Assembly: GCA_019454045.1 (NCBI GenBank)
Contig: SKCR01023807.1
Coordinates: 1-64,000, forward strand
Direction of reading: 5' to 3'
Length of the DNA: 64,000 nt
Source of the DNA: Zanthoxylum bungeanum
Lineage: Eukaryota; Streptophyta; Magnoliopsida; Sapindales; Rutaceae
A model generated the notes under the pieces. It was not told where the DNA came from, searched no databases, and saw only the letters and a list, made by a program, of their open reading frames with translations. The stretch's first letter is position 1. Each line of letters starts with the position of its first letter. The position numbers and the translations under genes were made by a program. Below, piece after piece: positions 1 through 10,938 of the stretch.

Positions 1-1094
1 CCCAACAGTCACCTATATATTTGTAATGCCAATTAATCTTTGTTCAATTATATTATTTATAAGTCAAGATTCCGCAAATATCCACTCCTTCTCTCGAGCA
101 TCAGTGAAAATATCATCAACTACAGACTTCGATATCTCTATAAAAATCCAATAGTTAAAAACTCATTACGCTTTGTGATTCTATGTAATGACTTCAAAGG
201 ATTACAGATTCTCTCGAACTCTATAAAATCTTATGCTATATTCTCTAGATCTATTCAAAATCCCCTCTCTCGAGTGATAGATTCTAAACATATATCATCT
301 TCAATTGTGGCCAACAATCAAGAAGCATTAAACTCAAAAGAATATAAATAAATTAATAAAACTTCATAACAAAATTGATAAACACAATACAAGGTTCAAG
401 CATAGATTACATCATTCTCCAGAATTAAGGAGTTAGTTCATGATAAAAGATAAAATCAATGATAAACAATTCATGAATCTAATGGAAATCATTAGAGTTC
501 TAAGAAAGAAACTAGAAGATATAACCCGAATTGAATCTCTTCCTCCTCGGATGTCACAGCCTTTGTCTCCTCTTGTCGCTCTTCAATCCTCTCCTTGGAT
601 CTCTAAAAATATTTGTTTATGTGTTTTGTGCAGTGTAGTAGACTCCCTCCCTAGTTTTGGACGAACTGATATATTTATAGTAGAGCCTGGGAGTCATAAT
701 ACATGTTGAAAACCCTAAGAATCACTTTCTTGGCTTGCGCAGGTTTTCTTCCGCAGGGGGCGCTGCCACGCCCAACTCCCTGGAAACTGTATGTAACTGA
801 CTAGATTTCCTCGAGTAGATGCAAATCGATATATTATGGGTCTCGTAACGCTTTCTAGATCAAACGTTATAGCCTTTTTAATTTTAGTGCGCAGCTGATG
901 CTGGTTTTTACTGCTTCTTGAGTCTGATGCTCCCAATAGGTCCCGAAACACACGTATTTGCTCCATTATCGATGTTCTAATGCTGCCTAAAAATAAGACA
1001 TAAAATATACTACAAAATACATTAAATGGCTCGAAACATAACAAAATAATAGGCTAAGGATGTCAGAATAAGTGGGTATAAACTACACTTATCA
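1..1094 (-). mobile_element. Athila-like Ty3/gypsy LTR fragment (reverse)
   Basis: Read on the minus strand this begins at 1094 with TGATAAGTGT, the usual start of Athila-type LTRs, and runs out of the window at base 1. It shares the general plan of the gypsy LTR at 30262: a gag-less AT-rich body, a GC-rich patch near 755-775, a TATA box and a transcribed leader-like stretch. It abuts copia LTR sequence at 1095 without a gap, so a gypsy element inserted in or recombined with that copia LTR. The short frames at 40-351, 440-709 and 715-1044 show no domain and I treat them as chance. Family assignment rests on the terminus and plan only. Confidence 0.65.
672..679 (-). promoter_or_regulatory. TATA box of the reversed gypsy LTR
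   Basis: On the minus strand the bases read TATAAATA, about 415 bp inside the LTR start at 1094. The gypsy LTR at 30262 has its TATA at a comparable depth (about 470 bp), which supports the U3/R layout. Confidence 0.5.
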
Positions 1095-1767
1095 GAGATC
1101 CTCCACACTTTGATGCCATGTATATCAGAAATCTTTCATGGTATGGCTTCTAGATGTTCGTTGGGTTTGTGCCAATGCACTCAGTAATCAAGTACGAAGT
1201 AAGATAAGATCCATCGGCCCATATGTGTACCATTAGGGGTTTAGGTATCCATGTGAGTAAATTCACGATTCTTAAAGCTTTGGCCAAAGTCGGTCGCCTA
1301 GGGTGGATCGCATCAGTTATAAAGAATCATAGACATGTTGACATGAGATGTGCACCTTGGAAACTTGATGGTGTATTCTATACTTCCTAAGCAAAACTCG
1401 GATAGCCTACGACAGAGGGATTATTAAACATATGTGATGACCTCGACTTGTATAGTTTTAAAATGTTGTTCGTGCTCTTCGCAAATTCGGAGGTGGCCGA
1501 ATAACGTACATATTACCTAGGCTTATATAACGAATGTGTCTGAACTTAGAGAGTCCCAATATGAAGTGTAATCGTTGAGCACTTGTGTAGCCGATCAATT
1601 ATCAACTAAGATAATCAAGTGTTATTGGATAATATTGATTATTTACTTTGGCCTAATTGGATTAATTGGATTAATTCAATAATTACACAGAGGTTTAATT
1701 ATAAAATCATAATTATCTCTACCATTTGAGGATATTATGGTAATTGTAAGTATGTAATAATAGGTGG

Positions 1768-1870
1768 TTTTGGCTTGATTTAATTGGATTAAATCAAAGT
1801 GGGAAACATTGAACTAATTCATTACCTAATCTTTGGCTTGATTTAATTGGATTAAAATAAAATGGGAGAC
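1768..1870 (+). repeat. 39-bp direct repeat pair with hairpin in family A LTR
   Basis: Two 39-bp copies (1768-1806 and 1832-1870) begin TTTGGCTTGATTTAATTGG. The first contains a perfect inverted repeat with 10-bp arms and loop TGG at 1775-1797; in the second the arms have begun to mismatch. They lie about 180 bp upstream of the TATA box, where U3 control repeats are expected. Confidence 0.7.
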
Positions 1871-1975
1871 AATGGAGATTAGTCACACCTAATTATACAT
1901 CTTTGGACAAATTAGATTAAGCCCACATAAAAGTTGCTTACAACTTTTATTAATTAAAAATTACCTAAGTTTTGC

Positions 1976-1983
1976 TATAAATA
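1976..1983 (+). promoter_or_regulatory. TATA box of family A LTR
   Basis: TATAAATA sits inside the inverted repeat GCTATAAATAGC. About 90-220 bp downstream there is a pair of related motifs (ATCAAGATTGAATCTTAGAT, then ATCAAGATTGGATCTTGAAG). Position in the LTR and consensus match a Pol II promoter; transcription start is not visible. Confidence 0.6.
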
Positions 1984-2970
1984 GCAAGCTTTAGGAAGGT
2001 TTTAATTAAGAAAAGCAAAAGCTTGAGAAAGCTAAGTACAAGCAAATTCTTAGAGAAATTAGCATAAGTTAGAGAAGTGTTTAGAGAAGCTTGTGACTCT
2101 ATACAATATTTCATCTAGGAGAAATCAAGATTGAATCTTAGATTGAAGCTTGCTAACATTGGAATCAAGATTGGATCTTGAAGTGAAACTTGTAAACCTT
2201 GGAGATTCTCCTACCATTTCATCAAAGAGAAAAATATTGGATCTTTGCATCAAGGTTGCTAGGTAAGTTTGAACTTCTCTTAAGTTATGAATTATGTATG
2301 GGATGCATGATCACATATCTTAATGTTGAAATAAGCCTAATAAATTGTGTTAGGATGCTTTGGAAGTATAAACACAATATGCTTGTAATTATGTCAAAAT
2401 ATTTATGTTAGACATAGACATATAATTAGAGTTTGGAACTCTAGATAAAATCTTAAGGCTATGACTACCATTCTAGAATCACTTGACCATCTTTGGGTGA
2501 CCTAGAATTGTTTATGAGTCATTTTATTTTGGGATTCTACTTTGGGTTGTATTTTGATTCAAAGAAATGCATATATATATTTAGAATTTATATATGTTTA
2601 TTTCGTAACATGTATTTTGCTTGGTTTTGAAATTAAAATTATTTTGGGTGATTTTATAAGTGTTTAAGGCTTTTATTTTAGAAAATAAAAAAAAATTATA
2701 TATTTTCCCGAGTGGGAAGCGTTGGAGTGCCAAAACTGGCGATGTAACGCTGCCCGGTAGCATTACGGGTCTGATTTTTTCTAGTTTTTATCTCGATTAA
2801 ATTTTTCCGGACACAAATTTATTTCTGGTTTTTCCTTAACACTTGAAAATAGAATATTGTATTTTTTAATTTTTAAAATATACCCATGCTAGATATCCAC
2901 GAGTTATACCCACTTCCACTGAGCGGGGCACCGATCCGACCTTATGGGTTCTAAATCTGCCCCAACAGGA

Positions 2971-2979
2971 TGGTATCAG
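2971..2979 (+). other. Primer-binding site, initiator-Met tRNA type (family A)
   Basis: TGGTATCAG matches the first nine bases of the complement of plant initiator-Met tRNA 3' end (TGGTATCAGAGC); the next bases diverge. It lies 3 bp after the LTR end, as in Ty1/copia elements. Confidence 0.75.
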
Positions 2980-3735
2980 TAGCAAGGCTTAACTACACAA
3001 CACATATTTTTGAATCTATGCCATAGTAAGTTTAATTTAATTATGCATAAGTCATATTGGATATGTATTGCATGTTTTAAATTAAAATTTTGACCAAATT
3101 AAATTAATTTCTTGATTGTCATAAATCTCTCTTGATTAGGTGATTACTTTATTTAACTAATAGTATTAGTAATGTTGGAGCATTATTGGATGGTTCGCCT
3201 TGCCAATACGGAGATGAATGAGTTCTTACTACTTATATCCAAGACCGTAATTATTGTGAGGGTATAAGTGCTCGGAACTTAGGTCACTCCGATAAAACAT
3301 TAGATATACTGTGATGAGTTAACGCAGTAACCCAATACCATCATTATTGTGAGTGTGTACTTATGAAGCTCATTAGTGCACATTGAAAAGTATACACTTG
3401 GAATACGTCTTAATCCAAGACCGTCGATAGTGTGAGGATAAGAAACGGTTTAGGACCAAAGTAGGAGTCACATGAATGTGATTGACCTTGGAGGTCTACC
3501 TAATGAGTTTATAAAAACCAAGACTATCGATAGTGTGAGGCTGGAGTAAATGTCATGGGATCCAATTCCCGCTATGGAAGTTTGATAGTCAAATTTATAT
3601 TTTTCAGTTAAGGGAGATTACGGAATTACGTAAAGTAATGAGATGGCACCAATAGATTTAAAATTCCATAATCAATTAGTGTTATTATTTTAAAATGAAA
3701 ACTATTCTGCTACTATTTAAAATGTTATCTTGTAG
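2980..3735 (+). other. Family A untranslated leader with iterated motif
   Basis: Non-coding leader between the PBS and gag. The motif CCAAGACCGT followed by a T-rich gap and TGTGAGG recurs at 3239-3261, 3415-3437 and 3518-3540, with a weaker relative at 3335-3355. No ORF of note. Confidence 0.65.
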
Positions 3736-4531
3736 ATGGCTGCCGTTAATCCATTGATGGGACTTTTGGATACCAATAAACTAAAAGAAGCCGAGAATTA
3801 TTTCGAATGGGAAATGAATATATGCCTTGTCTTGGAGTTTGAAAAGTTGACTTATGTAATTGTCAATCCTCTGCATGTTGAAATCGATCATGACTCCACT
3901 CCAGAAGAGCGAGAAACTTTTAATAGATGGAAGGATGATAACCTTAAGGTGAAATCTTATATTTTGGGATCGATGGTTTCAGATTTGCTGAGACAATACA
4001 TTGAAGTACCAGATGCTTGGAACATCATGCGAACACTCAAGGAGTTGTTCGAAGCAAATCAAGAGATCGAAGTTTATCAGCGGTCTCATGAATTGTTCTG
4101 TGGTGAACTCAAGGATGAAAGAGCTGTCAGCATTCATGTTTTGAACATGATCGACCAGATCTAATATCTAGAATGACAGGGCATTGTGATTGATAAATGA
4201 TTAGGCCGTAATTTGATTTTGTCTTCTTTTCCTAGATCTTATGCTGGCTTTTTGTTAAACTTCCATATGCACTCGATGCAAGCTAGCTACAAAGAACTTC
4301 ATAACATGTTACGCACAGAGAAGTATGATATTAGAAAAAGGCAACCCCACTTTTTTACCTTCATGGTGGAGCTGGCTCTTCGAAGACTTCTGGGAATTCA
4401 AAGAAAATCAAAATGGAGAAGAAGAAGATATCAAAGATGAAATCCAAGAAGCGCAAAGGTGCTAAACCGCTGGTAGCTCATGACCAATATCTATAATGCA
4501 AGAAGTCTGGACACTGGAAAAAGGAATGTCC
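3736..4531 (+). pseudogene. gag: Family A gag (nucleocapsid), broken
   Basis: Codes for the capsid/nucleocapsid part of a copia polyprotein, which packages the RNA in cytoplasmic particles. The first frame (3736-4164, 142 aa) starts MAAVNPLMGLLDTNKL and carries the FEWEMN and ILGSM blocks typical of copia gag (DUF4219/UBN2 type). It stops at 4164; a second frame at 4213-4440 continues gag (LLNFHMHSM, ELHNML), and a lysine-rich tail leads to the zinc knuckle at about 4487-4531. There the first cysteine codon is TAT and a TAA stop follows, while CKKSGHWKKEC survives. The start was chosen because it lies just before the conserved block and after the leader. At least three disabling changes are visible. 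Confidence 0.85.
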
Positions 4532-4562
4532 AGAGGTGAAAGGAACAGTGTAACCCTCAAGT

Positions 4563-4808
4563 ATGCTTTGTATTTTTCCTATTATTGACATCTCATTAGC
4601 CTTAAATGCAAATAGTAGATGGGTGTTAGACACTGGCAGTCCTACTCATATTTGTAACTCCCTTCAGGTCATGAGGGTTAGAAAAAGGCTGAATCTAGGG
4701 GAGATCCAGTTTAGAGTTGACAATGGTGAGAAATTGGATGTCAAGCTCATAGGAACAGATGTTCTAGATCTTCCAAATGAATGTAAATTAGATTTATATA
4801 ACTATTAA
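4563..4808 (+). pseudogene. pro: Family A aspartic protease, broken
   Basis: An 81-aa frame with the retropepsin active-site triad in VLDTGSPTHICNS (DTG at 4629-4637), in the copia gag-PR-INT order. The protease would cut the polyprotein. The frame ends at 4808 in place of the flap and C-terminal part, which continue in a decayed state to about 4930. Confidence 0.8.
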
Positions 4809-4959
4809 TATGTACCCTCACTTATCAGATAAATAATATCACTATCAATATTAGATAAAGAGGGATATAAAATAAACATTAAGGATGAAACTTGATGTTT
4901 ATATGATAAAGAAAATTTATTAAAATGTGAATGCTCTTTATCTAATGGTCACTATATTT

Positions 4960-5790
4960 TGGAAACATATAGAGATGTCTTTAATGTAGACGAAAATACA
5001 AGTAGAAAATCTGAATTAAATAATACTGAATTATGACATATGAGATTGAGCCACATAGGTGTTAGACGTCTATCTAAATTGGTAAAGGATGGTTTGATTG
5101 AAAATATTACCTTAGATCCTTATCCGATTTGTGAGTCATATATCTAAGGAAAGATGACAAAGGCCTCATTTCTTGGTGTTGGACACCGTGCTGGAGATTT
5201 ATTGGACCTAATACATAGTGATGTGTGTGGTCCATTAAATTATGCCGCTCATGATGGTTCAACATACTTCGTGACTTTCACGGATGATAAATCTATATAT
5301 GGATATGTCTATATGATTAAACATATGTCGGAAACATTTAACAAGTTCAAAATATTCCAAAAAATTAGAAATATAAACCAATAAATTCATCAAATGCCTT
5401 AGATCAGATCGAGACGGTGAATACATGAGTCAATAATTCAGAAATTATTCAAGGGAGAATGGAATTCTTGCTCAATATAGCCCATCAGGAACACTTCAAC
5501 ACAATGGAGTGCCTGAGCATAGAAATCGTACTTTATTAGATATGGTGCGATCCATGATGAGCTATACAGATCTTTCTTATTACCTTTGAGGTTATGCTTT
5601 ACTTACTGTTGCCCACATACTTGATACGGTTCCATCAAAAGCTGTTTCTACGACCCTCTATCAGATATGGTTCGACAGAAATCCAAGTCTTAGAGTTTTA
5701 AAGATTTGGGGTTGTCCTGCATACGTTAGAATCGCACAGCGGGATAAACTAGCACTTTGAGGCTATAAATCTAGGTTCGTTGGATATCCC
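4960..5790 (+). pseudogene. int: Family A integrase, broken
   Basis: Pre-integrase zinc-finger remnants (HMRLSHIGVRRLSKLVKDGL, then CES) at about 5035-5145 are followed by the catalytic core: LDLIHSDVCGPL and YFVTFTDDKS in the frame 5154-5384. Further on, LRSDRDGEY and NRTLLDMVRSMM equivalents are readable near 5400-5570. The core would insert cDNA with the D,D35E triad. Stops in the finger region (near 5033 and 5144), a TAA at 5382, a stop near 5588 and frame changes inactivate it. Confidence 0.8.
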
Positions 5791-7082
5791 GAAAACACTT
5801 TGGGATATCAATTCTATGATTCTGAGCAACAAAATGTATTTTTTGTTCGCTTTTCCACTTGAAAAGTAATTTTTGAGAAATAGTGGGAGTTGTAGAAAGA
5901 TTGAACTTGATGAGTTTGATCCCAATAGTAAGGAACCTAACTAGAGATCCAAATAGGTGAATGATCTATAATACAGGTCCTACGTAAGTCAAATAGAATA
6001 TCAAGGCCTTCTGAAAGATTATTTTTAACATCTGATATGAGCCTTGATGTTCTCCTCTTTGAGGAAACAGATCTGACTACATATAAAGAAGCGATATTAG
6101 ATAACGATTCGGGAAAATGGCAGGAAGCCATGAAATCTGAAATGGATTCAATGCATGACAATCAAGTCTGGGACTTAATTGACCTTCCCGAATGAGTTAA
6201 ACATATGGGTTGTAAATGGGTTTAAAAAAAGGAAGCAAGTGCCCGATGGAAAAGTGAAAACCTTTAAGGCTCGATTGGTAGTAAAAAGTTACACTCAACG
6301 TCCTAGGATTGACTAAGAGGAAACGTTTTCACCAGTAGCCATGCTAAAATTTATTAGGATTCTCTTAGCCATCGCTGCATATCACGACTATGAGATATGG
6401 CAAATGGATGTGAAAACCGCTTTCCTAAATGGATTCTTTTAAGATGATATCTACATGGAACAACCAGAGGGTTTCGTATCCAGTAAGACTTCAAACTTGG
6501 TTTGTAAGCTCCAAAAGTCTATTTATAGACTTAAACAGACATCCCGAAGCTGGAATCGTCATTTTGATGAGATAATTACATGATCTGGATCATCAAGAAC
6601 GGGAAGAACCATGTGTTTATAAGAAAGTGAATGAGAGCATGACAATTTTCCGAGTCTTGTATTTAGATGACATCCTTATCATAGGAAATGATATAAGATT
6701 GATGCAAAGTGTGAAAGCCTACCTTTGCAAGAACTTCTCCATGAAAGATATGAGTGAAGCTTCCTATATACTAGGTATATTGCTCTACCGTGATAGAGTT
6801 AGGAAGTTTATAGAGTTGTCACAATCGACGTACATAGATAAAATGTTAGAAAAGTACGGTTTTACCAATTGTAAGGTAGTAAATATACCTTTTCGATACG
6901 ACATACATCTTTCGAAGAAAATGGTACCACAGACTGTGGAAGAGAGAGTTAGAATTTCTAACTTGTCATATGCTTCTTGCATTGGAAGCATAATATATGA
7001 TATGTTATGTACTAGACCTGACATCAGTTTCGGCGTCAGTGTGACCAGCCGATATCAATCTGATCCAGGTAATGGTCATTAG
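5791..7082 (+). pseudogene. rt: Family A reverse transcriptase, broken
   Basis: After a variable linker, the RT domain is readable from about 6110 (WQEAMKSEMDSM) through VKTAFLNGFF, YRLKQTSRSWNRHFDE and the catalytic box YLDD at 6660-6671, inside the open frame 6627-7082. It also contains CTRPDISFGVSVTSRYQ. Copia RTs usually have YVDD; YLDD is a conservative variant. Stops at about 6193, 6440, 6580 and frameshifts break it. Confidence 0.85.
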
Positions 7083-7646
7083 ACAGTCGTGAAACATATC
7101 CTAAAATATCTTAAGGGTACTAGGGATAAGTTTTTCATATATGGAGAAGATGAGCTACAAGTTAAGGGTTATATAGATTCCGACTTTCAGAGAGATCTAA
7201 ATGATAGAAAATCTGTATCACGTTACGTATTTACCCTTAATGGTGGTGCTGTTAGTTGGCGATGTTCAAAGCAAGGCTCAACAGCTGATTCCACCACTGA
7301 GGCATAATTTATAGCGGCTTCAGAAGTTACTAAATAAGCGATATAAATTAGAAATTTTATCACATAACTTGACGTTGTGTCTAGTATAACAGATTCGATC
7401 CCATTGTACTGTGATAATAGTGAAGCCATTGCGCAGGCTAAAGAGCCGAGGGCACATTCCAAGTCTAAGCACTTGGAAAGGAAATAACACGTAATTAAAG
7501 AGATTATTGAATGTAACGACATAATGGTCTTGAAGGTTCAAGGAATAGATAACATAGCAGACCCGCTTACTAATGCCTTACCTCCTAAATTATTCAATAA
7601 ACATGTGGAGGAGATGGGACTGCGGTACCAACCAGATTGGCACTAA
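7083..7646 (+). pseudogene. rnh: Family A RNase H and polyprotein C-terminus, broken
   Basis: Frame 7089-7307 begins MKHILKYLKGTRDKF and includes the RNase H block GYIDSDFQ and VSWRCSKQGSTADSTTEA. It then meets a TAA in the TEAEYIAAS motif. The catalytic block LYCDNSEA is still readable near 7408-7432, followed by KSKHLERK, a TAA, and the C-terminal ADPLTNALP block. The natural stop is at 7644-7646, next to the polypurine tract. RNase H would remove the RNA template during cDNA synthesis. Confidence 0.85.
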
Positions 7647-7648
7647 GT

Positions 7649-7659
7649 AAGTGGGAGTT
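7649..7659 (+). other. Polypurine tract of family A
   Basis: AAGTGGGAGTT directly precedes the 3' LTR start (TGTTGGAGTTAGTG at 7660); it primes plus-strand synthesis. Confidence 0.7.
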
Positions 7660-8882
7660 TGTTGGAGTTAGTGCTTGGAGTTCCAATCTGAATTGTACAT
7701 TTTATTATTTATTAATAAAATAACTATATTTTCATTTCATACCTCATTAATGGTATTGTCATTATGTGTATTAGATTGATGAATATATATGCTAAGAATG
7801 ACATCGACCTTAGAATAGTATTGTAGTAATACTGGACACTAGATGGTCCGACATTGGGATAAGTATTACTATCATAAATTATTCTTAAAGTATATATATT
7901 CTTAGTCGTTGGTTTGGAATTTGAGTTCTTATAATCTAGAAAGCTAGCACATGTCGTATATTGGAATTAAAGTTCCAATTGTTTAACCTGATATACCATG
8001 AGTTTTGGAAACTCGTATAGACGTGTGGGTATTGGTTGGACCGAATACTGAATGACTCACATGTGATTTCTAATAGTTGGAAGTACACACCACCGTCAAT
8101 AGGGATCTCCTCAAGTCGAGTAGCATATGTGACCCTTTGACTATAGGATATCATTGATTTTGTGTGAGATCCTCCACACTTTGATGCCATGTAAGTCAGA
8201 AAGCTTTCATGGCCTGGCCTCTAAATATTTGTTGGGAGTGGACCGATGTACTCAGTAATCAAGTGCGAAGCAAGATAGGATCTGTCGGCCCGTATGTGTA
8301 CCATAAGGGGTTTAGGTATCCATGTGAGTAAAGTCACGATTCTTAAAGCTTTGGCCAAAGTTGATCATCTAGGGTGAATCACATCAGTTATGAAGAATCG
8401 TAGACATGTCGACATGAGTTGTGCGTCTGATTTCCATAGAGACGACTGCTACTTGATACAGACAGGGGACAACTCTTTTTAAAATAAAAGGATGACCCAT
8501 AACCCATAATAGGTTATGAAATAAAAGAAAGAGATAGAAGGGTTCACAGGCAGGTATACAAGAAAGATCGACCTTTCTTTCGCCTGGGATATGGTCTTTC
8601 GTATGATTTCTTTTTCCTCTTCCCATTCTGTTTCAATGGTTCGATAAGAAAGACGACCAACATGAAACTGGACGGTGTATTCGATGTTTCTTAAACACAA
8701 CCCGAATAGCCTACGACGTAGGGATTATTAAACTTATGTGATGACCTCGACTTATATAGTTTAGAAAGGTCGTTTGTGTTATTCGCGAATTTGGAGGTAG
8801 CCGAATAGCGTACATATTAGCTAGGTTTATATGACGAACGTGTATGAACTTAGAGAGTCCCAATATGAAGTGTACTCATTGA
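7660..8882 (+). mobile_element. Copia family A 3' LTR, 3'-truncated
   Basis: Starts TGTTGGAGTTAGTG after the polypurine tract. From 8166 it is collinear with the 5' LTR remnant at 1095, up to the shared GTCCCAATATGAAGTGTA. At 8883 it breaks into an inverted RNase H fragment, so the last roughly 1.4 kb of LTR (equivalent of 1556-2967) are missing. It carries a private insertion at about 8426-8660. Confidence 0.8.
8426..8660. mobile_element. Unclassified insertion of about 235 bp in the 3' LTR
   Basis: The 5' LTR reads straight through here (near 1361), whereas the 3' LTR carries an extra segment starting CGTCTGATTTCC and ending about AAGACGACC. The ends offer only a 5-bp inverted repeat (CGTCT/AGACG) and no convincing target duplication. 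Internal inverted repeats are present (around 8485-8520 and 8560-8580). No coding capacity. It may be a small non-autonomous element or filler DNA. Confidence 0.4.
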
Positions 8883-8997
8883 CCTCCACATGTTGTCTAG
8901 TCCTTGAACTTTTAAGACCATTATGTCCTTACGTTCAATAATCTCTCTAATTACGCGGTATTTCCTTTCCACGTGCTTAGACTTGGAATGTGCCCTC
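8883..8997 (-). pseudogene. rnh: Inverted RNase H fragment of family A
   Basis: The minus strand reproduces the stretch at 7448-7557 and then the CATGTGGAGG near 7600, with the intervening 45-50 bp missing between AACAT microhomologies. It encodes SKSKHVERKYRVIREI without the stop that family A's own copy has there, so it came from a better preserved relative, not from the neighbouring element. Confidence 0.75.
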
Positions 8998-9014
8998 AGA
9001 ATGTGAAATGAACT

Positions 9015-9780
9015 GAGAATAATTTCGAATGGGAAATGAACATACGCCATGCCTTGGAGTTTGAAAAGTTGACTTATGTAACAGTCAATCCACTGCCTGT
9101 TGAAATCGATCCTGACTCCACTCCAGAAGAGCGAGAAACTTTTAATAGATGGAAAGATGATAACATTAAGATGAAATCCTATATTTTGGGATCGATGGTT
9201 CCAGATTTTCTGAGACATTACATTGAAGTACCGGATGCTTGGAGAATTATGCGAACACTCAATGAGTTGTTCGAAGTAAATCAAAGATCGAAAATTATCG
9301 GAGGGCTAAGGAATTGTTTTGTGCTGAACTCAAGGATGGATGAGCTTTCAGCATTCATGTTTTGAACATGATCAACCAGATCCGATATCTGGAATGACAG
9401 GGCATTATGATTGGTGAATGACTAGGCTGTAATTTGATTCTATCTTATTTCCCTGGATCTTATGTTGGCTTTGTGTTAAAATTCCATATGCACTCGATGC
9501 ATGCCAGTTATGAAGAACTTCATAACATGTTACACACAGCGAAGCATGATATGAGAAAAGGAAACTGCACTTTGTACCTCCATGGTAGAGCTGACTCTTC
9601 GAAGACTTCTGGGAAGTCAAAGAAATTTAAAATTGGGAAGAAGAATATATCAAAGAAGAACTCCAAGAAGCACAAAAGTGCTAAATCGTCGGTAGCTTGT
9701 GACCAATGTCTACAAAGCAAGAAGTCTGGACACTGGAAAAAAGACTGTCCAGAGTTGAAAGGAAAAGCAGGACCCTCTGA
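9015..9780 (+). pseudogene. gag: Second family A gag, 5'-truncated and frameshifted
   Basis: Starts abruptly at the equivalent of 3793 (ENYFEWEMN) without leader or start codon. The frame 9036-9365 carries the gag blocks (FNRWKDDN, YILGSM, LNELFEVN), shifts near 9290, and continues in the frame 9434-10006 (FHMHSMHASYEELHNML, lysine-rich tail). The zinc knuckle region reads DQCLQSKKSGHWKKDC: the second cysteine is Ser, the opposite damage to copy A, which lost the first. It is therefore an independent copy. Confidence 0.8.
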
Positions 9781-10020
9781 TATGCTTTGTATTTTTCCTA
9801 TTATTGACATCTCATTAGCCTTAGATGCAAATAGTGGATGTGTGTTAGACACTGGCAGTCCTACTCATATTTGCAACTCCATGCAGGTCATTAGGGTTAA
9901 AAAAAGGCTGAATCCAGGGGAGATCCAGCGTAGAGTTGATAATGGCGATACATTGGATGTCAAGGCCATAGGAACAATTATTTTAGATCTCCCAAAATGG
10001 ATGTAAATTATATTTGTATG
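9781..10020 (+). pseudogene. pro: Second family A protease, 3'-broken
   Basis: Continues in the same 190-aa frame as the gag tail. The active site is VLDTGSPTHICNS, followed by GEIQRRVDNGDTLDVKAIGT. The frame ends at 10006 in the region of the flap. It is better preserved than the equivalent at 4563. Confidence 0.8.
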
Positions 10021-10543
10021 ATTGTTATTATGTACCCTTACTTATCAGACAAATAATATCACTGCCAATATTAGATAAAGAGGGATATAAAATAAACATT
10101 AAGGATGAAACTTTAATGTTTATATAATAAAGAAAATTATTGAAATGTGAATATTCTTTATCTAATGGTAACTATATTTTGAAAACATATAGAGATGTCT
10201 TTAATGTAGAGGAAAATACAAGTAGGAAATTTGAATTAAATAATACTGAATTATGACATATGAGATTGGACCAGATAGGTGTTAGACGTCTATCCAAATT
10301 GGTAAAGGATGGTTTGATTGAAAATATTACTTTAGATCCTTATCCGATTTGTGAGTCATGTATCCAATGAAGGATGAAAGATGCCCCCATTTCTTGGTGT
10401 TGGACACTGTGCTAGAGATTTATTGGAACTAATACATAGCGATGTGTGTGGTTTTATTAAATCATGCGCTCATATGGTTCAACATACTTCGTGACTTTCA
10501 CGGATGATAAGTCTAGATATAGATATGTCTATCTGATAAACAT
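10021..10543 (+). pseudogene. int: Second family A integrase N-terminal part, truncated
   Basis: Decayed pre-integrase finger (MRLDQIGVRRLSKLVKDGL, where the second His is replaced) and start of the core (ELIHSDVCG equivalent near 10425, TFTDDKSRYRYVYL near 10495). Homology to the family A integrase stops at about 10543, equivalent to 5315. RT and RNase H are absent from this copy apart from the inverted piece at 8883. Confidence 0.7.
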
Positions 10544-10938
10544 AAGTTATCAGACCCTAGGGTTTCCACATCTACCCGAATAGATTTAACTTGTATGAAG
10601 ATGAGGGAGTTGGGTTACTATAGAGTATGTCCTTGAAGAGTTGATGTTAGGCCCTGAAATTAGTCTAGCGTCGCGATGCCAAACACCCATCGTTGTGACA
10701 CGTAAGAATTAGAGGCTCACTGCCTCGGTCTATGTGGGGGGAGTGGGCGTGAAGAACGTGAAACGCACAGAAATAGAGGGATGCGCTGAGGGATTGGGGT
10801 CATGACGCAATGATTTGTGTGATGTAAAACAGAGATGGGCTCTGGAGGGAATTACGTAGGTGTATGACGCGAGATTCACGTCGGGAAAGGAAGAAAAAAA
10901 CAAGAGTTCAAAGGAATAAAATAGAGGCCCATTCAAGG
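10544..10938. other. Unassigned spacer
   Basis: No similarity to any other part of the window that I can see. It is richer in G and C than its neighbours, with no domain in either strand; the frame at 10730-11050 on the minus strand runs into the LTR beyond and looks fortuitous. It may be old host DNA or the remnant of another element. Confidence 0.4.

Larger units (their letters stand above)
1095..2967 (+). mobile_element. Copia family A 5' LTR, 5'-truncated
   Basis: From base 1095 the sequence aligns with the 3' LTR of the same element from 8166 (for example the shared block from GAGATCCTCCACACTTTGAT onward). It ends CCCCAACA at 2967, three bases before a primer-binding site. The first roughly 506 bp of the LTR (equivalent to 7660-8165) are missing, replaced by the reversed gypsy LTR ending at 1094. 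Adding that part, the full LTR would be about 2.4 kb. The LTR holds short internal duplications and a clear TATA box. The two LTRs differ at many sites, so the insertion is old. Confidence 0.8.

Noticed and set aside
715..1044. 109-aa minus-strand frame
   Set aside because: Lies within an LTR transcribed leader; no similarity to gag or pol and no family I recognise.
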